NCBI GenBank assembly: GCA_003556955.1 | Contig: PWQB01000689.1 | Coordinates: 1 to 13,525 of the forward strand | Reading direction: 5' to 3' | Source: Nostocaceae cyanobacterium CSSed10_463m | GTDB taxonomy: Bacteria > Cyanobacteriota > Cyanobacteriia > Cyanobacteriales > Nostocaceae | Length of the DNA: 13,525 bases | Part shown: positions 5,581 to 13,321 of the stretch, one piece after another | How positions within the stretch are numbered: the first letter of the stretch is position 1 | Layout of the letters: each line of letters opens with the position of its first letter | The notes under the pieces: generated by a model | Seen by the model: the letters and a program-made list of their open reading frames with translations, nothing else | Databases searched by the model: none | Told to the model about the DNA's origin: nothing | Made by a program: the position numbers and the translations under genes

Positions 5581-7621
5581 CTGCTTAAATCCTGATTGCC
5601 CAAATCCTCTAAATCCTGACAAAAAGAAGTTATGCCAAACTTGTAGCACTCCCTTGGTGCCACTTTTGCGAAACCGCTTCCGCGTCATTCGGGTGCTTTC
5701 CGATGAAGGGGGATTTGGCAGAACCTATTTATCCGAAGATACAGATAAACTAAACGAGCGTTGTGTTGTCAAGCAATTAGCACCAAAGTTTCAAGGAACT
5801 TGGTCGCAAAAGAAGGCTGTAGAGTTATTTGCCCAAGAAGCAAAGCGTCTACAAGAACTGGGTGAACATCCACAAATACCCACTTTGTTAGCTTATTTTG
5901 AGCAAGACAATTGTCTGTATTTGGTACAACAGTTTGTGAATGGGCAGAATTTGCTACAGGAGTTACAACGGCGAAAACCTTATAAACCTGGGGAAATTCA
6001 AGCCATTTTGCTGCATTTATTGCCTGTTCTCAAGTTTATTCATGATCGTGGTGTAATTCACCGCGATATCAAACCCGAAAATATTATCCGCCGACATGGT
6101 GATGGACGATTAAGCCTGATAGATTTTGGTTCCTCAAAGCAATTAACGGCGAGAGTACAGAAAAAAGTTGGTACATCTATTGGTTCTCATGGTTATTCGC
6201 CATTAGAACAAATTAGAGATGGTAAAGCTTACCCAGCTAGTGATTTGTTTGGTTTGGGGGCTACTTGCTTTCATTTGCTAACTGGGGTTTCACCGTTTCA
6301 GTTGTGGATGGAATATGGCTATGGCTGGGTCAGTAATTGGCGGCAGTATTTGCGAAGTCCATTGAGTAATGAATTAGATTATGTTCTCGATAAACTGTTA
6401 AGAAAAAATATCGAGGAGCGTTACCAGTCAGTGGATGAAGTGATGAGAGATTTGACTGGTCAACAATCTCTATTACTACCGCCAGCAGGTAAGTCTTCTA
6501 AAAAATTACCAACAACTGAGATTTCTTTTTTACCAGTTAAATATACCTTATTAAAAAATATAGTTTTAGTAAGTGCTTTTGTGCTGTTATTTGGTATTCA
6601 AGATTCCTGGTATCACCAATATCGCCGTATCCACACTGTTGTATTGTCTCGGCTAAGTCAATACCATAGTAGTTCTGGCGAGTTAGTTGCTGATCAATCG
6701 CCCGATTTGAGTTTAAAAAATATTTCTTTAGCTCAAGTATTGCCAGGTCATGAAAATTCAGTTTTATCTGTAGCTATTAGTCCTGATAGCCAGATGTTGG
6801 TGTCTAGTGGGGATACCTACGGCAACAAGCAACGCTTGCTCAAAGTTTGGAATCTCGCTACAGGAAAGGCAATTACTACCCTCAAAAGCCATTTTCAAAG
6901 GGTAAATGTGGTAGCTATCAGCCCAGATGGACGAACTCTGGTGAGTGGTAGTGATGATAAAACTATTAAAATTTGGGATTTGACCACTGGTGAGTTAATT
7001 CGCACGCTGAGGGGACATTCTGATTCAATTCAGGCCTTAGCTATTAGCCCAGATGGGAAAACTTTGGCTAGTGGTAGTGATGATCACACTATCAAACTGT
7101 GGAATTTAGCAACAGGAAGCTTAAGACGCACACTTAGAGGACATACATCTTGGGTGCGATCGCTCGCTATTAGTCCAGACGGTGTAACTCTTGCTAGTGG
7201 TAGTTTTGATAAGACTATTAAAATTTGGGATCTGAATCAAGCCGTTTTTGTCCGCACACTTGGGGAAGATACGGAAACGGTGACAGATGTGGCTTTTAGT
7301 GCCGATGGTTTGACTCTGGCTAGTGCTAGCCGCGATCGCACCATTAAACTGTGGAATTTAGCGACAAAGCAAATAATTCACTCCTTAGCAGAAAATGCCG
7401 AAACGGTGACATCTATTGCTTTTAGTCCAGATAATACGACTTTGGTGAGTGGTGGTCGCGATCGCACCATTAAGCTGTGGAATGTAGCCACAGGTGAAGA
7501 AATGCGGACACTCGTAGGACACGCCGATACTATCACTTCTGTTGCTATTAGCCCAGATGGTAAAACCCTTGTCAGTGGTAGTGAGGACAACACGATCATG
7601 ATTTGGCGGGTGTCGCAGTGA
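5573..7621 (+). CDS. Membrane-anchored Ser/Thr protein kinase with C-terminal WD40 propeller
   Basis: The 682-aa protein starts with a small Cys-rich segment (CCLNPDC at 3-9 and CQTC at 21-24, a zinc-ribbon-like pattern). The kinase domain (about 36-295) has Lys67 in VVKQL, Glu89, the catalytic loop HRDIKPEN (163-170) and DFG at 184-186, so it should be active. The glycine loop is unusual, LSDEGGFG (42-49), lacking the first Gly of the usual LGxGGFG and one residue longer. A single transmembrane helix (about 326-344) follows, then seven WD40 repeats (about 388-682), enough for one complete propeller, probably on the other side of the membrane from the kinase. I chose the ATG at 5573; a TTG at 5546 would add nine residues before the MICCLNPDC start I regard as typical of this group. 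There is no clear Shine-Dalgarno. Substrates are unknown; the propeller probably binds a protein partner. Confidence 0.9.
   Translation: MICCLNPDCPNPLNPDKKKLCQTCSTPLVPLLRNRFRVIRVLSDEGGFGRTYLSEDTDKLNERCVVKQLAPKFQGTWSQKKAVELFAQEAKRLQELGEHPQIPTLLAYFEQDNCLYLVQQFVNGQNLLQELQRRKPYKPGEIQAILLHLLPVLKFIHDRGVIHRDIKPENIIRRHGDGRLSLIDFGSSKQLTARVQKKVGTSIGSHGYSPLEQIRDGKAYPASDLFGLGATCFHLLTGVSPFQLWMEYGYGWVSNWRQYLRSPLSNELDYVLDKLLRKNIEERYQSVDEVMRDLTGQQSLLLPPAGKSSKKLPTTEISFLPVKYTLLKNIVLVSAFVLLFGIQDSWYHQYRRIHTVVLSRLSQYHSSSGELVADQSPDLSLKNISLAQVLPGHENSVLSVAISPDSQMLVSSGDTYGNKQRLLKVWNLATGKAITTLKSHFQRVNVVAISPDGRTLVSGSDDKTIKIWDLTTGELIRTLRGHSDSIQALAISPDGKTLASGSDDHTIKLWNLATGSLRRTLRGHTSWVRSLAISPDGVTLASGSFDKTIKIWDLNQAVFVRTLGEDTETVTDVAFSADGLTLASASRDRTIKLWNLATKQIIHSLAENAETVTSIAFSPDNTTLVSGGRDRTIKLWNVATGEEMRTLVGHADTITSVAISPDGKTLVSGSEDNTIMIWRVSQ
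6735..7618 (+). repeat. Tandem WD40-encoding repeats, seven units of about 126 nt
   Basis: Seven consecutive units each encode a pattern of the type AISPDGxTLxSGSxDxTIKIWxL. Most are 42 codons (126 nt); the first is longer because of an insertion (GDTYGNKQR). Units 5 and 6 are the most alike at DNA level: GAAACGGTGACA begins at 7274 and again at 7400, exactly 126 nt apart, and both share CGCGATCGCACCATTAA with an embedded HIP1 site. Confidence 0.85.
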
Positions 7622-7624
7622 TGC

Positions 7625-10339
7625 TTAACTACTAATTGCACCTCTGAATAAAATCACTGTACAGTCAACACCAGAGGCGATCGCTTCGGGAATATTACCT
7701 TGAACTGCTTGTTGTAATAAGCCCTCACGAGAAGCCCCTAAAACCACAACATCATAACCTTCAGTTTTAACAAGATTAATCACGCCTTCCGCCACCGAAT
7801 CAGCTTGCACTGGGATAGCAACTACATTGCTAGATAATTGACGGCGACGCATTAAGATCCGGATGGCTTGTTCTAAAACTGTCATGTCTGGTTTTAATTG
7901 AGATGGTTTAAATACCTGGGTGAGCCGAATGTATGGATCATTCCCCAATGTTGCCAAGGCAGGTAATAATTTAATTGCTACCCTGACATTGGGGCCACCA
8001 GACATTGTGACTAGCCAACGGTTAAATTGGGGAGTGGGTAGAGACACAATTGATGCGCCAGCAGGTTGTAGTAATTCTTCCCTTTGTAGCGACTGGGGAA
8101 ATGGTCTGGAAAGTAATTTTTTTTCTTTTTGCCCCAGTTTGACTAACATGACATCACAGGTAGCTTGGCGAACAATTGTATCTACAATATTGCCAAAAAT
8201 TCTGCCAGGGGTAGAAGTTTCTCCTTTCCAACCCATTAAAATTAGGTTAATATGCCGTTCTTTGATAGTTTCTAATATTGCCTGGGCTGGGTCGTGGGCG
8301 ACTCTAATTTGGGTGTGTAGGGGAATTTTCCACTTTTTAGCCAAAACTTCGGCTTGCCTGAGTAAGCGGCGACTTTTAGCGGTTCTGACTGGTGTTTCTG
8401 ACGGCGAACTGTGACCCGATATTAAAATGATTTGCACACACTCTATTTCATAATGGCGATCGCGGGCAATTGCTGCGGCCATTTGCAAGAGAATGGAAGC
8501 GGTTTCGGGATTTGCTACTGGTACTAATAATCGACCTCTGCCAATGTTAGGCGATCGCGTTTGATAAACTACATAAGAAGGTTCTGGCTCTGATTTGGGC
8601 GTAACGTTGCCATAATTAAGATGTTCAGCTTGGGCGCGGATGATATCTGCACGGGTAATAATACCAATTAATTTTCGCCCTTCCACCACTGGTAAGCGAC
8701 TAATTTGATAGCGATCTAGTAAATATAAAACATGAGTTAGGTTATGGTTAGGTTTGACTGTGATGGGAGACTGAATCATAATCTCCCTTAATGAAACATC
8801 TTTTGGTGACTGGCTATTACTCAGGATGTAGGAATCACTATCCCGTTTGGTGACAAAATCCGATTGTGTGATAATTCCGATGAGTTTGCCGTTCTCTACC
8901 ACCGGAAAGCCACGATGATGGGAACGAGAAAAGATTTGCATTGCTTCTTCTAACGTTATGTCTGCATCCAGTGTTTCGACTCGATGCTGCATTACATCAT
9001 GGGCTGTTAACTTTGTTAATATGCCTTCGGGTGAAACGGCTTTAGTAATTGTGATGCCTTTTAGCTGTAAGAGTTTGTCATATAGTGACCCTGGCATGAC
9101 TTTATCAGAAACCAAGTAAGCGGCTACAGAGACAATCATCAAAGGTAATACCAAATTGAAATCTGTAGTCATTTCAAACACAATCACAATGGCTGTAATT
9201 GGGACTTTAGAAACCGCACTAAAAAAACCTCCCATACCTGCTAAGGCGTAAGTTGTGGGAGAATCCACTGCTAAAAAATAACCAGAAGTTACACCAATCA
9301 GGTGACCTAAACAAGAACCCAAAATGAGACTAGGCGCAAATAACCCCCCAGGCGCACCGGAACCAAAGGCGATCATCGTCAGCGTAAATTGAGATAAAAA
9401 GGCGATCGCCGCGAAAAATATATTAGCTTCACTGATAATCATATACTCCCGCAGTCCCGCATAATCACGGAAAGATTCCGGCAGCATCGCCACGACTAAA
9501 CCCGAAATACATCCAGCTAAAGCCATTTTTAGCGGCAAAGTCAGGTGTAAACTTTGATAAATTTTAATACTGGTAATTACACCACGATTAAATAATGCAC
9601 CTAGCAACCCTGCTAAAATCCCCAACAAGACAAAAAAGGGAATTTCTGGCAAGGTGAAGTTACTAGAGTATTGCATCAATTCCAGGTTTAGTTGCAAACT
9701 CCCACCACCCAAGAGTCGGGATACTACACCACCAATAAAGGAAGCGATAATGGCAGTACCTAAAGTCAGCCCTGATAAGTCCTGGAGTAATTCTTCAACA
9801 ATAAATAGTACACCTGTAATGGGAGCATTGAAAGCAGCTGCTAAACCCGCACCAGCACCAGCTGCGATCATTTGTCGGCGATGATCTGGGGAGGTGGGAA
9901 CCCAGCGACTCATTCCGGCTGCTAAACCCGCCCCTACATGAACTGTCGGCCCTTGTCGCCCCAAAGCCATCCCGGAACCGAGGGTGATCATGGCACTGAT
10001 TAATTTGACAATTGCGACTCGCCAGGATAGTGTAATTGGCACATTAGCCAGGGTAGCTTTAACTTGTGGAATCCCGCTACCGGAAGCTTCTGGTGCAAAT
10101 CTATTGACTAACCAGCCCGCCATCAACCCAAAGCTTAAACCAATACCAGGTAGTACTAACCAAGCTGGCGAAATTTGGCTACTATGGACTCGCCATGTTC
10201 CTAACCAACCTGATCCGACTCTCAGCAGTACCGCCGAAAGGGCAGCTACAAGACCAATAATACAAGCTTCGGCGATCGCTAACCCTTTTCTGGGTTGCAA
10301 CCAAAGGCGAAAGCGCTGAGTCAAACCAGAAAGCGCCAT
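7625..10339 (-). CDS. ClC-family chloride channel/transporter fused to two CBS and two universal-stress domains
   Basis: The 904-aa integral membrane protein has a ClC core (about 20-425) with the selectivity motifs GSGIP (87-91) and GGLFAPS (331-337). The third motif reads GRQGP (127-131), so the external gating Glu of GREGP is Gln129, whereas the inner proton-pathway Glu of E. coli ClC is conserved (EE at 182-183). Two CBS domains follow (about 444-500 and 515-572), each ending in LIGIIT plus an acidic stretch, known in this family to bind adenine nucleotides. Two UspA-like domains come last (about 602-735 and 772-900); the first keeps a GWKGETSTPGRIFG ATP-binding-type loop. The cytoplasmic half is thus nearly as large as the channel and suggests control by nucleotide level. 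The start at 10339 has no clear Shine-Dalgarno but fits the family. The stop lies 3 bp from the end of the convergent Ser/Thr kinase gene, with no terminator between. Confidence 0.93.
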   Translation of the reverse strand: MALSGLTQRFRLWLQPRKGLAIAEACIIGLVAALSAVLLRVGSGWLGTWRVHSSQISPAWLVLPGIGLSFGLMAGWLVNRFAPEASGSGIPQVKATLANVPITLSWRVAIVKLISAMITLGSGMALGRQGPTVHVGAGLAAGMSRWVPTSPDHRRQMIAAGAGAGLAAAFNAPITGVLFIVEELLQDLSGLTLGTAIIASFIGGVVSRLLGGGSLQLNLELMQYSSNFTLPEIPFFVLLGILAGLLGALFNRGVITSIKIYQSLHLTLPLKMALAGCISGLVVAMLPESFRDYAGLREYMIISEANIFFAAIAFLSQFTLTMIAFGSGAPGGLFAPSLILGSCLGHLIGVTSGYFLAVDSPTTYALAGMGGFFSAVSKVPITAIVIVFEMTTDFNLVLPLMIVSVAAYLVSDKVMPGSLYDKLLQLKGITITKAVSPEGILTKLTAHDVMQHRVETLDADITLEEAMQIFSRSHHRGFPVVENGKLIGIITQSDFVTKRDSDSYILSNSQSPKDVSLREIMIQSPITVKPNHNLTHVLYLLDRYQISRLPVVEGRKLIGIITRADIIRAQAEHLNYGNVTPKSEPEPSYVVYQTRSPNIGRGRLLVPVANPETASILLQMAAAIARDRHYEIECVQIILISGHSSPSETPVRTAKSRRLLRQAEVLAKKWKIPLHTQIRVAHDPAQAILETIKERHINLILMGWKGETSTPGRIFGNIVDTIVRQATCDVMLVKLGQKEKKLLSRPFPQSLQREELLQPAGASIVSLPTPQFNRWLVTMSGGPNVRVAIKLLPALATLGNDPYIRLTQVFKPSQLKPDMTVLEQAIRILMRRRQLSSNVVAIPVQADSVAEGVINLVKTEGYDVVVLGASREGLLQQAVQGNIPEAIASGVDCTVILFRGAISS

Positions 10340-10776
10340 AATAATTAAAAACTCATGTTATAAAAACAACTAAAATGGGTGTAAAAAACCAGTTTTTTGC
10401 CAAAACAGCAGATTGTATTCAATATATTTCTAATTATGGATCTTCTGATCAAGTTGGAATTATGACTGAATTTTTGACCAAATTAATTTGCTCATACCAA
10501 TTTTAGGTAAGGCTACACATAATCCTGAAATTCCTGGATTAATCCATCTTTATCTGTGTTAATCTGCGTCCATCTGCGTACCCTTCGGGAAGCAAGCTAC
10601 AATTATTATTGATATTTTATTCCATTTAGGAGCATAAAATAAATATATATTTATTTTCCCTGGTTATAGTTATAACCTGATAAAAGTAATTTTTAACTAA
10701 TCAGAAGTGATAAATGCACAAAATTAGTATTTGGCAGATTTATTATGTATTTATACTGCGAAATTAGCTTTTATTG
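10340..10776. other. Intergenic region between PmbA and ClC genes
   Basis: No gene is found in this 437-bp AT-rich region. It holds the dispersed repeat at 10542-10600 and the unrecognised promoter of the ClC gene. An AAAAAACCAGTTTTTT mirror at about 10384-10399 is only A-T pairs and not a convincing terminator. Confidence 0.5.
10542..10600. repeat. Dispersed Nostoc-type repeat with three tandem decamers
   Basis: Three decamers follow each other: ATCTGTGTTA (10552-10561), ATCTGCGTCC (10562-10571) and ATCTGCGTAC (10572-10581). They run into CCCTTCGGG, a tiny hairpin, and AAGCAAGCTAC. Words like these are common between genes in Nostocales. A related word on the other strand occurs at 12130-12148. 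Confidence 0.55.
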
Positions 10777-12090
10777 TTAACAAATTTTACTTATTGTCGA
10801 TAAACCTTCTACTAACAGGGATGGAGTATAACAAGACCCATTCCAATCAGCATCATTACCTAATGCTACTAATTGTTTAAGAACTGTGTAGACATTACCG
10901 GCGACCATTGTATCTTTAACACGCCCAATTATTTGACCGTTTTTGACACGATAACCTAAATCAATATTAATAGAAAAGTCTCCAGAAATGCCGTTTCCAC
11001 CACCCAGCATTTGATCCACAATTAGACCATCATCCATTTGATGGATTAATTCTTGTAGTGATGCAGAACCAGGCTGGATTAAGAAGTTAAATAAGCCAGG
11101 GCTAGGATAACTACCAAAACTAGGGCGAAAACCATTACCTGTAGTATTAATACCCAGTTGTTTCCCCGTGGTGCGATCGCAATAAAAATTTTGTAAAATT
11201 CCGTCTTGGATAAAAACTAAATCAGTTGTGGGAGTACCTTCATCATCAAAAGGACAACTATAAGGGCCAGCATGGGGATCTTGGTAGAGGGTGAGGCCGG
11301 GTGACATAACTTGTTCACCCCAACGTTTTACCCAAGGAGAAACTCCTTCCAAAATGCGCTTCCCATTCAAAGCCGCTTGTGCAGTACCCCAAAGCATATC
11401 AGCAGCTTTGGAAGTAAATAAAACTGGAACTCGACCTGTGGGGGGTAGGACATTTTCTCTAGACCAATCTAATCTCTGTAAAATTTGATGCACTAATTTT
11501 TCCGGGTGCAGAATATCCCGTTGGGTTTGCCCATCAGCAACACTTAAAAAATCATCACCCCGTACCCATTCGGCTGCCATATAGCAACTGAGAGTTGTGT
11601 CAGTGTAGTAACAATTTAAACCTTCAGTATTACAAAGTCTAGTAGTTTCCACATCACATTCCCAGTCACTGCTGCAAAGCACATCTGGATAGACATCACG
11701 AATGAGAGCGATCGCTTGTTTGCCCCAATTAACCAGGACTTCTGATGCTACATCTGACCCGATATCTGGATAAGATGGCTGATAATTCGGTGCTAACTCC
11801 AGGGCTTCTGGTTGATTTAGCTGACTCAAAGCCAAAGCTCGCTCCACCATTGTTTGGGCTTCGACAAAACCATGCGCTACCGTCAGTCCTGGCCGCCCAT
11901 TGCGCCACAGTCTTAGGGCTGTGCCTTCAGATTGGCTAGTTTCTAGCTGTTTAAGACGGTTAGCCTCAAAAAATATAGGACGAGAAAGCGATCGCGACTG
12001 ATAGACCTCCGCCGCATCTGCTCCCGACTTGATAGCTAGTTCTAGCAGATGTTCTGCCAATGTATCTTGTGAAAAGTTTTCAGAACCCAT
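10777..12090 (-). CDS. pmbA: PmbA/TldE-like subunit of the TldD/TldE metalloprotease
   Basis: This soluble 437-aa protein belongs to the TldD/PmbA family. It shows the N-terminal domain with the SGADAAEVY pattern (22-30) and the C-terminal core with FDDEGTPT (281-288), NTTGNG (315-320), GISGDFSINIDLGY (367-380) and VKDTMVAGNVYTVL (391-404). The HExxxH zinc motif of TldD is absent, so this is the TldE/PmbA-type partner rather than the catalytic TldD subunit. In E. coli the TldD/TldE complex degrades unfolded peptides and processes microcin B17 and CcdA; the cyanobacterial substrate is unknown. A TldD gene is not in the window. GAGGG only about 3 nt before the ATG at 12090 is an unusually close ribosome binding site, but the N-terminus matches the family. 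It is flanked on both sides by repeat-bearing gaps and probably forms its own transcription unit. Confidence 0.88.
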   Translation of the reverse strand: MGSENFSQDTLAEHLLELAIKSGADAAEVYQSRSLSRPIFFEANRLKQLETSQSEGTALRLWRNGRPGLTVAHGFVEAQTMVERALALSQLNQPEALELAPNYQPSYPDIGSDVASEVLVNWGKQAIALIRDVYPDVLCSSDWECDVETTRLCNTEGLNCYYTDTTLSCYMAAEWVRGDDFLSVADGQTQRDILHPEKLVHQILQRLDWSRENVLPPTGRVPVLFTSKAADMLWGTAQAALNGKRILEGVSPWVKRWGEQVMSPGLTLYQDPHAGPYSCPFDDEGTPTTDLVFIQDGILQNFYCDRTTGKQLGINTTGNGFRPSFGSYPSPGLFNFLIQPGSASLQELIHQMDDGLIVDQMLGGGNGISGDFSINIDLGYRVKNGQIIGRVKDTMVAGNVYTVLKQLVALGNDADWNGSCYTPSLLVEGLSTISKIC

Positions 12091-12132
12091 GACCCTCGGT
12101 GAATTGTGGATTTTGGATTTTAATCTGCATAA

Positions 12133-12185
12133 GGATGAACGCAGATAATTATCCCAAATGATTGGTATCTATCCGCGTTTCATCC
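12133..12185. repeat. Long imperfect inverted repeat upstream of pmbA
   Basis: GGATGAACGCaGATA (12133-12147) is mirrored by TATCtatcCGCGTTTCATCC (12166-12185). The outer arms differ by one base insertion and GATA pairs with TATC inside, giving a cruciform or hairpin with an 18-nt loop. The left arm, read on the minus strand, resembles the ATCTGCGT words at 10552-10581, so both probably belong to one dispersed repeat family. Confidence 0.5.
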
Positions 12186-12269
12186 ACCAAAAAATTCTCC
12201 GAAAATCATTCCTATGTATTAGTCTGTACCAAATATCAGTCCTAAGACTAAATGATCACCCCTCTTTAT

Positions 12270-13133
12270 TTACCCAAGATTTAAATTTTGTAGGAGCCAA
12301 AAACCCGTAAAAGATTCTGCTTGGGGGTCAGACTGGACACCAATAAAATGAACTCCATTCGCCTTTTGTTTGGCTTGCTCATAACCTTTGGCTTCTGCTA
12401 AAGTTTGGGGATTTTTGATATTAGCCAAAATCCAACTTTCAGTAGCACCAGTTTCTAAAACTAATCTCTCCCCTTGTTTCGTATCAAAATTCAAGCAAGC
12501 CAACTCCAAACCCGAAAGCCATCCCGCTATGGGTAAAGCTCTGGGTGAGAAAATTAACACCCCAGGAATACGAGTGTCAGGAGACACATTAGCTAATTCC
12601 AGGGGAAAAGCTTCACCAAAACCAATGTCCCATTCTGACATTTCCTTAAATTCAGCAGCTTGTAGGCTGACAAATGCCCACTGCTTACCCTCTAAGGCAT
12701 CCGGTAAACGTTGGGGTAAGGGACTGTCTAAACGCACCGAAGGATTAGTTCCGACTTGATACCCTGGTTCTTGAGGATAAACCTCTTCCATGCGCTGCTT
12801 CAGCCATTGATTGAGAACTAAAATGCGGCGGCTAGGTTGGGCAGGAATACCCACATCCTGGCAAGCTTTAGTAATCATATTGTTCATTTGACGGCGGAAG
12901 AAGCGAATTTTGATTGGTGCTTCTCCGGCCTTGTCAATGGCCTCCTGTAATGCTGTCCGCAACCAAACCGAATTTACCTGAGTGCTGGAACAATACTTGG
13001 CATAACGAAACAAAGATTCTGGTTTAGTGCGAATATCCGCAGGACTTTCGCAAACTAAGACTTCCCAAACTTTTTTCTGATTTTCGTCCAAAATTGGACG
13101 AGAGTAAAAATCTATTTCCCAAATACTACCCAT
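12270..13133 (-). CDS. Tab2/Atab2 family RNA-binding protein
   Basis: The 287-aa soluble protein carries the signature of the Tab2 family (DUF1092): the N-terminus IWEIDFYSRPILDENQKKVW (4-23) and the C-terminal FWLLQNLNLG (278-287). In Chlamydomonas Tab2 and in Arabidopsis ATAB2 this family binds mRNA and is needed for translation of photosystem I or both photosystem reaction-centre subunits; the cyanobacterial members are presumed to have a related role, which is less well shown. Length is close to cyanobacterial members as I remember them. There are no membrane segments or signal peptide. The ATG at 13133 has no clear Shine-Dalgarno, but the conserved N-terminal motif begins at residue 4, so the start is secure. 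It stands alone between repeat-bearing gaps, 179 bp upstream of pmbA. Confidence 0.88.
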   Translation of the reverse strand: MGSIWEIDFYSRPILDENQKKVWEVLVCESPADIRTKPESLFRYAKYCSSTQVNSVWLRTALQEAIDKAGEAPIKIRFFRRQMNNMITKACQDVGIPAQPSRRILVLNQWLKQRMEEVYPQEPGYQVGTNPSVRLDSPLPQRLPDALEGKQWAFVSLQAAEFKEMSEWDIGFGEAFPLELANVSPDTRIPGVLIFSPRALPIAGWLSGLELACLNFDTKQGERLVLETGATESWILANIKNPQTLAEAKGYEQAKQKANGVHFIGVQSDPQAESFTGFWLLQNLNLG

Positions 13134-13203
13134 GTTTTGCCGTAAGATTCTGGCGACTTGATATTTTCTTATATTTTCATCATAAGAGGGAATGGGGACT
13201 AGG

Positions 13204-13231
13204 GAGTGGAGAGTGGAGAATGGAGAGTGGG
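13204..13231. repeat. Tandem heptamers GAGTGGA x2, GAATGGA, GAGTGGG
   Basis: Four heptamers run without gaps at 13204-13210, 13211-13217, 13218-13224 and 13225-13231, inside a purine-rich stretch from about 13185 to 13246. On the other strand the unit reads TCCACTC, the kind of short tandem heptamer well known in Nostoc and relatives. Confidence 0.75.
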
Positions 13232-13293
13232 GGAAAGAAGCAGAGGGCAGTTATCAAGGCGTATAGAGGGAACCTTAAACCCCATTATGTCTC

Positions 13294-13321
13294 TTGACTG
13301 ATAACTGATAACTGATAACTG
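13294..13321. repeat. Tandem heptamers TTGACTG plus three ATAACTG
   Basis: TTGACTG (13294-13300) is followed by three exact ATAACTG units (13301-13321). The last unit abuts the stop codon (13322-13324) of the minus-strand gene at the right edge. This is a second heptamer family in the same 190-bp gap. Confidence 0.8.

Noticed and set aside
7920..8414. Plus-strand frame of 164 codons inside the ClC gene
   Set aside because: It is the complement of the clearly coding Usp part of the ClC protein; its translation has no recognisable features.
10384..10399. Terminator formed by AAAAAAC and GTTTTTT
   Set aside because: Only A-T pairs with a tiny loop; no GC stem.
10777..12090. Calling this gene TldD
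   Set aside because: The HExxxH metal motif of TldD is absent; the FDDEG and GDFS patterns fit PmbA/TldE.
13185..13321. CRISPR array
   Set aside because: Units are 7 bp, contiguous and without spacers; these are short tandem repeats.
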